Positions 60,860 through 64,000 of a stretch of 64,000 nt of DNA are shown piece after piece (the stretch's first letter is position 1; each line of letters starts with the position of its first letter). The position numbers and the translations under genes are program-made. The notes beneath the pieces are model-generated. The model saw only the letters and a program-made list of their open reading frames with translations. It did not search any database and was not told the DNA's origin. Location: NCBI GenBank assembly GCA_019239895.1, contig JAFAZH010000009.1, positions 1 through 64,000 on the forward strand, in the 5' to 3' direction. The stretch comes from Abditibacteriaceae bacterium (lineage in GTDB: Bacteria; Armatimonadota; Abditibacteriia; Abditibacteriales; Abditibacteriaceae).

Positions 60860-61528
60860 TTGAGAATCATCCAATTCTTCTTATTGTCTGTTCTCGTTTT
60901 CCTGGTGCTATCAATGGCGGCTATTAGCTTCTATGGCATCTGGGGAATGCTGGGCGTTATTGTCGTCTCGTGCCTCCTGTTTCAAGTGGGCAAGCGTCTG
61001 GCAGGCAAGTTCCTGCTTAAACTCTTCATGACTCCCTTCAAGGCCAAGGGGGCAGTGCTGAAAGAGGCAGATGTGCGCGTGTTGTCCATCGTGCCTGCAC
61101 CAGCCCCGCAACAGGACGCTTTTGTGGCAGATGAGACTGACCCCGACACAGCAGGCACCAGTCACCTGATTGAGAACGACGCGCCTCACGACTGGTATTA
61201 TCTGGATGTCACGATCACGCCAACCCAGGGGCCAACGCCGATGATGTTCTGGGAGCCAAGTGAATTGATGCTGGTAGGGCCAGAGGCCAAGGCCGCAATT
61301 GATACAGCCAATGCAGGCGAAATCCGCGCCGTAGAAATCTGGCAAAATGGCGCGTGGCAACCCGATGACCCCGGTAAATATGCAGGCCCGCAACGTTTAA
61401 AGCTGCACATTGGCGTCAATGCCCACGAACGTCACCTGCGCTTCCGCTATTACTTTGAAATCTTCGGCCACATCGAAATCCCGCCTTTGCCATCGCAGTT
61501 GTTAGAAGAAACTGCTCGCCTCTATTAA
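60860..61528 (+). CDS. Hypothetical membrane protein
   Basis: Predicted 222 residues from TTG 60860. Two hydrophobic segments at the N-terminus (FFLLSVLVFLVLSMAAISFY, MLGVIVVSCLLFQVG) form a hairpin anchor. The rest is a soluble beta-rich domain (HDWYYLDVTITPTQG, LHIGVNAHERHLRFRYYFEI). Not recognised. Probably co-transcribed with the deacetylase upstream. Confidence 0.65.
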   Translation: MRIIQFFLLSVLVFLVLSMAAISFYGIWGMLGVIVVSCLLFQVGKRLAGKFLLKLFMTPFKAKGAVLKEADVRVLSIVPAPAPQQDAFVADETDPDTAGTSHLIENDAPHDWYYLDVTITPTQGPTPMMFWEPSELMLVGPEAKAAIDTANAGEIRAVEIWQNGAWQPDDPGKYAGPQRLKLHIGVNAHERHLRFRYYFEIFGHIEIPPLPSQLLEETARLY

Positions 61529-61712
61529 TCGCATAAAGCTTACGCGCTTGCCGTTTGCTATTTAGAACTATCCCCTTGTTCTGGATATGAGTGCAGCTTT
61601 ATCGAAGCTTAAATAATGATAGCTCAAGAGGTGCGCTGGATGTAGTCTATATGTTGTTGTTCATCTGTGTTATTATAGATACGAATGACCCATATGATTT
61701 TAGGAGAAATCG

Positions 61713-63272
61713 GTGCCCCATATTCAAGTTGATACTATTAGAGGCATAGCCCAGATTAATGGTAAGTCATATCCTATGTATTGTGGATTCCTTCCTGCGG
61801 GAGACTTAAAAAACATTGCGGATGTTCCAAGTTTCTCAAGAGATAAAGCACATCACCAGATAGCTACAGACATTTCACACCCTCCTGTTGATCAGTGGCA
61901 ACGCCCTTTAGATCCCGGCAAGACTAACGCTATCAAAGAAACTTACAGCCGGACTGATAAAGACAACTTGATGGCTAACCCAGTTTTAATCGGTGTGGCT
62001 GCTCTTAATATTGATGCGTCGGTATTTGTTTCTGTATCCCAAAAATGTGCGGCTTGCTCAGATGGCACTGCTGTTCCGATGCAGAATTACTTTACTGTAT
62101 CAATTCACTACACGAATAGTAAGAAACCGCTTTGGATATTAGACGGTCAGCATCGGTTAGAGGGAATGAGAGTATCTCTGCAAAAGGATGAACCAATTCC
62201 CTTTGTCTTATTGTTCGACGATAGGATATACACAGGCCCATTTCTAGCAGAGATATTTACTCAGGTAACTACTGGTGCAACTCCAATGCAGCCCTTACAT
62301 GCCGAATGGATGTTGTATGCTTTCCGGCTGGGTGAATACGTTGAGCCTGCCGTTGAACAATCCATGCAAGCAACTATAGCCCTGTGTAAAGAGGTAAGTC
62401 TTCATGGCCAAAATAATCCATTCCATAACAGGATACAGTTCAATCCTTATTTGACCCTGTCGGGGTATTTTGCGTTCGCCTTCAACATGAAAGAGTGGGT
62501 AGATATAATAGCAGAGAACTATTATGGAAGAGGAGGCAACTTTACCCCACAGGAGTTAGCTGCTGAAATTGTTAAAGCGATTAGAGCTATGGAGGACCTA
62601 GACCAATACAAAAATAATGGCTCTAAATTATTTTCTAATGAGAATCCGCACCGCATTTTAGCGGAAGGGTTACTGTCTGGATTACTTAAGTTCTTAGCAA
62701 GTGGAATCAAGCCAATGAGTTTGCAAGAGTGGAAGACCTTTTATCAAGACTCTCAGCGCCAATTTCACCGCTGTCGCTGGGATTTACCATTTGTAAGAAC
62801 ATCAGGAGCTTTATCTAGCGGAAACGGAAATCCATCTAAAGTTATTGCTAAAGAATGCTTCAATTTGGCTTTTAGTGATCCCGCTTCTCTTCAAGGAGCA
62901 CTCTTTACTGATTACTTACAGGGTGTCAAAGCTGCGTTGAAACTTACGGCTTATTCAAAGACCGCCACAGGGAGGCTATCAACTAGCAATAAGTTAGAAA
63001 GATATATTAATCCAGGGACGGGCCTTAACCCAGTTGATCTAAATGAAGGCCGAATTGCAAGGCATTTCTTGCGGATCGAACCGGAAACCCCTAACTGCCA
63101 TATAATCAGCGTTACCGATCCTTCAGTCAATCCACCCAAAAAGTTGAATGATGCATTAAAACGAAGCGGGTTAGATATTTCTAATTTCAACTCTGGTCAG
63201 GAGATCATTGTTTCCTCCATGAGTTATAGTGGTGACACAGCAGTAGAAACCCGCATTAGGTTGGACAAATGA
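61713..63272 (+). CDS. DGQHR-domain (DndB-like) protein
   Basis: Predicted 519 residues. GTG start at 61713 with AGGAG 6 bases upstream. The defining DGQHR motif is at residues 144-148 in PLWILDGQHRLEGM. A CxxC pair (C112-A-A-C115) lies before it. DGQHR proteins include DndB, the regulator of DNA phosphorothioation, and related ParB-like proteins; no dndC/D/E genes are visible. The remaining 370 residues are mixed alpha/beta without a recognised domain. It overlaps the HNH gene by 4 bases (ATGA). The pair is AT-richer than the rest of the window, suggesting transfer. Confidence 0.82.
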   Translation: MPHIQVDTIRGIAQINGKSYPMYCGFLPAGDLKNIADVPSFSRDKAHHQIATDISHPPVDQWQRPLDPGKTNAIKETYSRTDKDNLMANPVLIGVAALNIDASVFVSVSQKCAACSDGTAVPMQNYFTVSIHYTNSKKPLWILDGQHRLEGMRVSLQKDEPIPFVLLFDDRIYTGPFLAEIFTQVTTGATPMQPLHAEWMLYAFRLGEYVEPAVEQSMQATIALCKEVSLHGQNNPFHNRIQFNPYLTLSGYFAFAFNMKEWVDIIAENYYGRGGNFTPQELAAEIVKAIRAMEDLDQYKNNGSKLFSNENPHRILAEGLLSGLLKFLASGIKPMSLQEWKTFYQDSQRQFHRCRWDLPFVRTSGALSSGNGNPSKVIAKECFNLAFSDPASLQGALFTDYLQGVKAALKLTAYSKTATGRLSTSNKLERYINPGTGLNPVDLNEGRIARHFLRIEPETPNCHIISVTDPSVNPPKKLNDALKRSGLDISNFNSGQEIIVSSMSYSGDTAVETRIRLDK

Positions 63273-63796
63273 ACACCATCACTTGTGATCATGAAAGCTC
63301 ATCTAAATATTTACAGACCCTTTTTAATATAAAGAGGAGTATGCATAATCTTTCTCCAACTGCACAGGATGAACAATGGTTAGCTCATTACAAAAAAATA
63401 TTATCTGATGATTTTACAAGCATGAATATGGCAAACATATTGGCTCTAATACATCCAGATTTCTACACAAAGAATGGAGAATCGATTGCTGAATTATTGA
63501 ATTGGAAAAATAATAACAAATTTGCTAGTGGCATCCTGAAAACAGATCAATGCCAAGCAAAGGAATATACAGGGATTCCTTGCATATTCAATGAAATTCC
63601 AGATATTCGTGGCAAATGTCAAGCAGATCACAAATGGCCAAATTCTTTAGGAGGGCCATCTATTTTAGATAATCGCTTGATCTTATGCAAATTCCATAAT
63701 GGTATGAAGAGTAACGACATCTCACATTTTAATTGGCGGACTGCCCCTAATTGGTTAAAAGAGTACCACTGTAAGCTATATAGGCTTAAAAGCTGA
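63269..63796 (+). CDS. HNH endonuclease
   Basis: Predicted 175 residues. The HNH pattern is visible as D120-H121 in QADHKWPNSLGG, N135 in LDNRLILCKFHN, and H143 closing the loop. C95, C105, C117 and C140 could make a structural zinc site. Start ATG overlaps the DGQHR stop codon, so translation is coupled. HNH nucleases paired with DGQHR-type proteins suggest a DNA-modification-linked restriction unit, but no modification gene is in view. Confidence 0.86.
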   Translation: MNTITCDHESSSKYLQTLFNIKRSMHNLSPTAQDEQWLAHYKKILSDDFTSMNMANILALIHPDFYTKNGESIAELLNWKNNNKFASGILKTDQCQAKEYTGIPCIFNEIPDIRGKCQADHKWPNSLGGPSILDNRLILCKFHNGMKSNDISHFNWRTAPNWLKEYHCKLYRLKS

Positions 63797-63838
63797 AGTT
63801 TAGAGGATAGAGTCTAACCACCACTTCCACACCTCACG

Positions 63839-63866
63839 TTTCAAAAGCAGCTAATCAGGGTATAAT
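63839..63866 (+). promoter_or_regulatory. Candidate promoter for a gene beyond the right edge
   Basis: TTTCAA and TATAAT are spaced by 16 bases. The TATAAT box is perfect, the -35 weak. Nothing coding is recognised from 63797 to the end of the window. Confidence 0.3.
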
Positions 63867-64000
63867 AAAGATAGTCTTTGTGTAAACCCGCTGTAAATTA
63901 TCCATACACCCCTGTCCGACCGCTGTGCTGCTTCAAAGCACAGTCCACAGATTGTTTAACAGTCTGCCTGGCCGCAATTATAGAATCAGGAAGTTTCAGC

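Overview
The window reads as a contiguous piece of a bacterial chromosome with moderate, slightly GC-rich composition. No rRNA, tRNA, CRISPR array or intact transposase was found. Gene content suggests a free-living heterotroph with an outer surface to maintain: a Tat-exported DUF1501 protein, a FemAB-type transferase, lipoproteins, a secreted clan GH-A glycosidase, a Gfo/Idh/MocA oxidoreductase, and MqnA of the futalosine menaquinone route. This mix, with many palindromic intergenic repeats, fits Armatimonadota or a neighbouring phylum such as Planctomycetota. That placement is inference; no marker gene here settles it.

Layout. 0.1-6.5 kb (+ strand): DUF1501 protein, FemAB-like transferase, RNase D, alanine racemase and a tandem-ACT protein. 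6.5-15.8 kb (- strand): a fatty-acid/phospholipid synthesis run read right to left as DUF177, rpmF, plsX, fabH, methyltransferase, fabD, a divergent second ACP, fabG, acpP, fabF, rnc and a small unknown gene. 16.2-23.6 kb: secreted or membrane proteins (N/Y/G-rich protein, beta-lactamase-fold hydrolase, FxsA-like protein, DUF151 nuclease, LolA-like protein, glycine-rich beta-propeller), closed by a strong terminator. 23.8-34.6 kb: dprA, topA, a CaCA-type transporter, mqnA, a membrane-anchored small protein and smc (- strand). After a 1-kb non-coding gap comes the prkA / DUF444 / spoVR module at 35.7-41.5 kb. It is preceded by a protein with two L7/L12-type repeats and interrupted by a GxxExxY gene lying between two copies of a palindromic repeat.

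41.6-49.8 kb is mixed accessory DNA: unknown proteins, endonuclease V, a small GSALSQ-repeat protein, a zinc-ribbon protein, a membrane protein split by a one-base frameshift in an A6 tract, and a TIR-domain protein. Directly upstream of the TIR gene is a cryptic ribbon-helix-helix reading frame under a promoter overlapped by palindromes. A YgiB/YgiC-like pair and a nucleotidyltransferase follow. 49.8-56.2 kb carries sugar-related genes. 56.6-61.5 kb holds a small coiled-coil/DUF6414-like pair, an ABC-F protein, a lipoprotein polysaccharide deacetylase and a membrane protein. The right end (61.7-63.8 kb) is a visibly AT-richer two-gene unit of a DGQHR (DndB-like) protein and an HNH endonuclease with overlapping stop and start.

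The most striking feature outside genes is that spacer after spacer is filled by an inverted-repeat element. At least eight sequence families occur, several in multiple copies, some inside operons and one nested inside another. The best candidates for under-described systems are the RHH-TIR operon with its operators, the DGQHR-HNH pair, the GxxExxY insertion in the prkA module, and the palindromic spacer elements.
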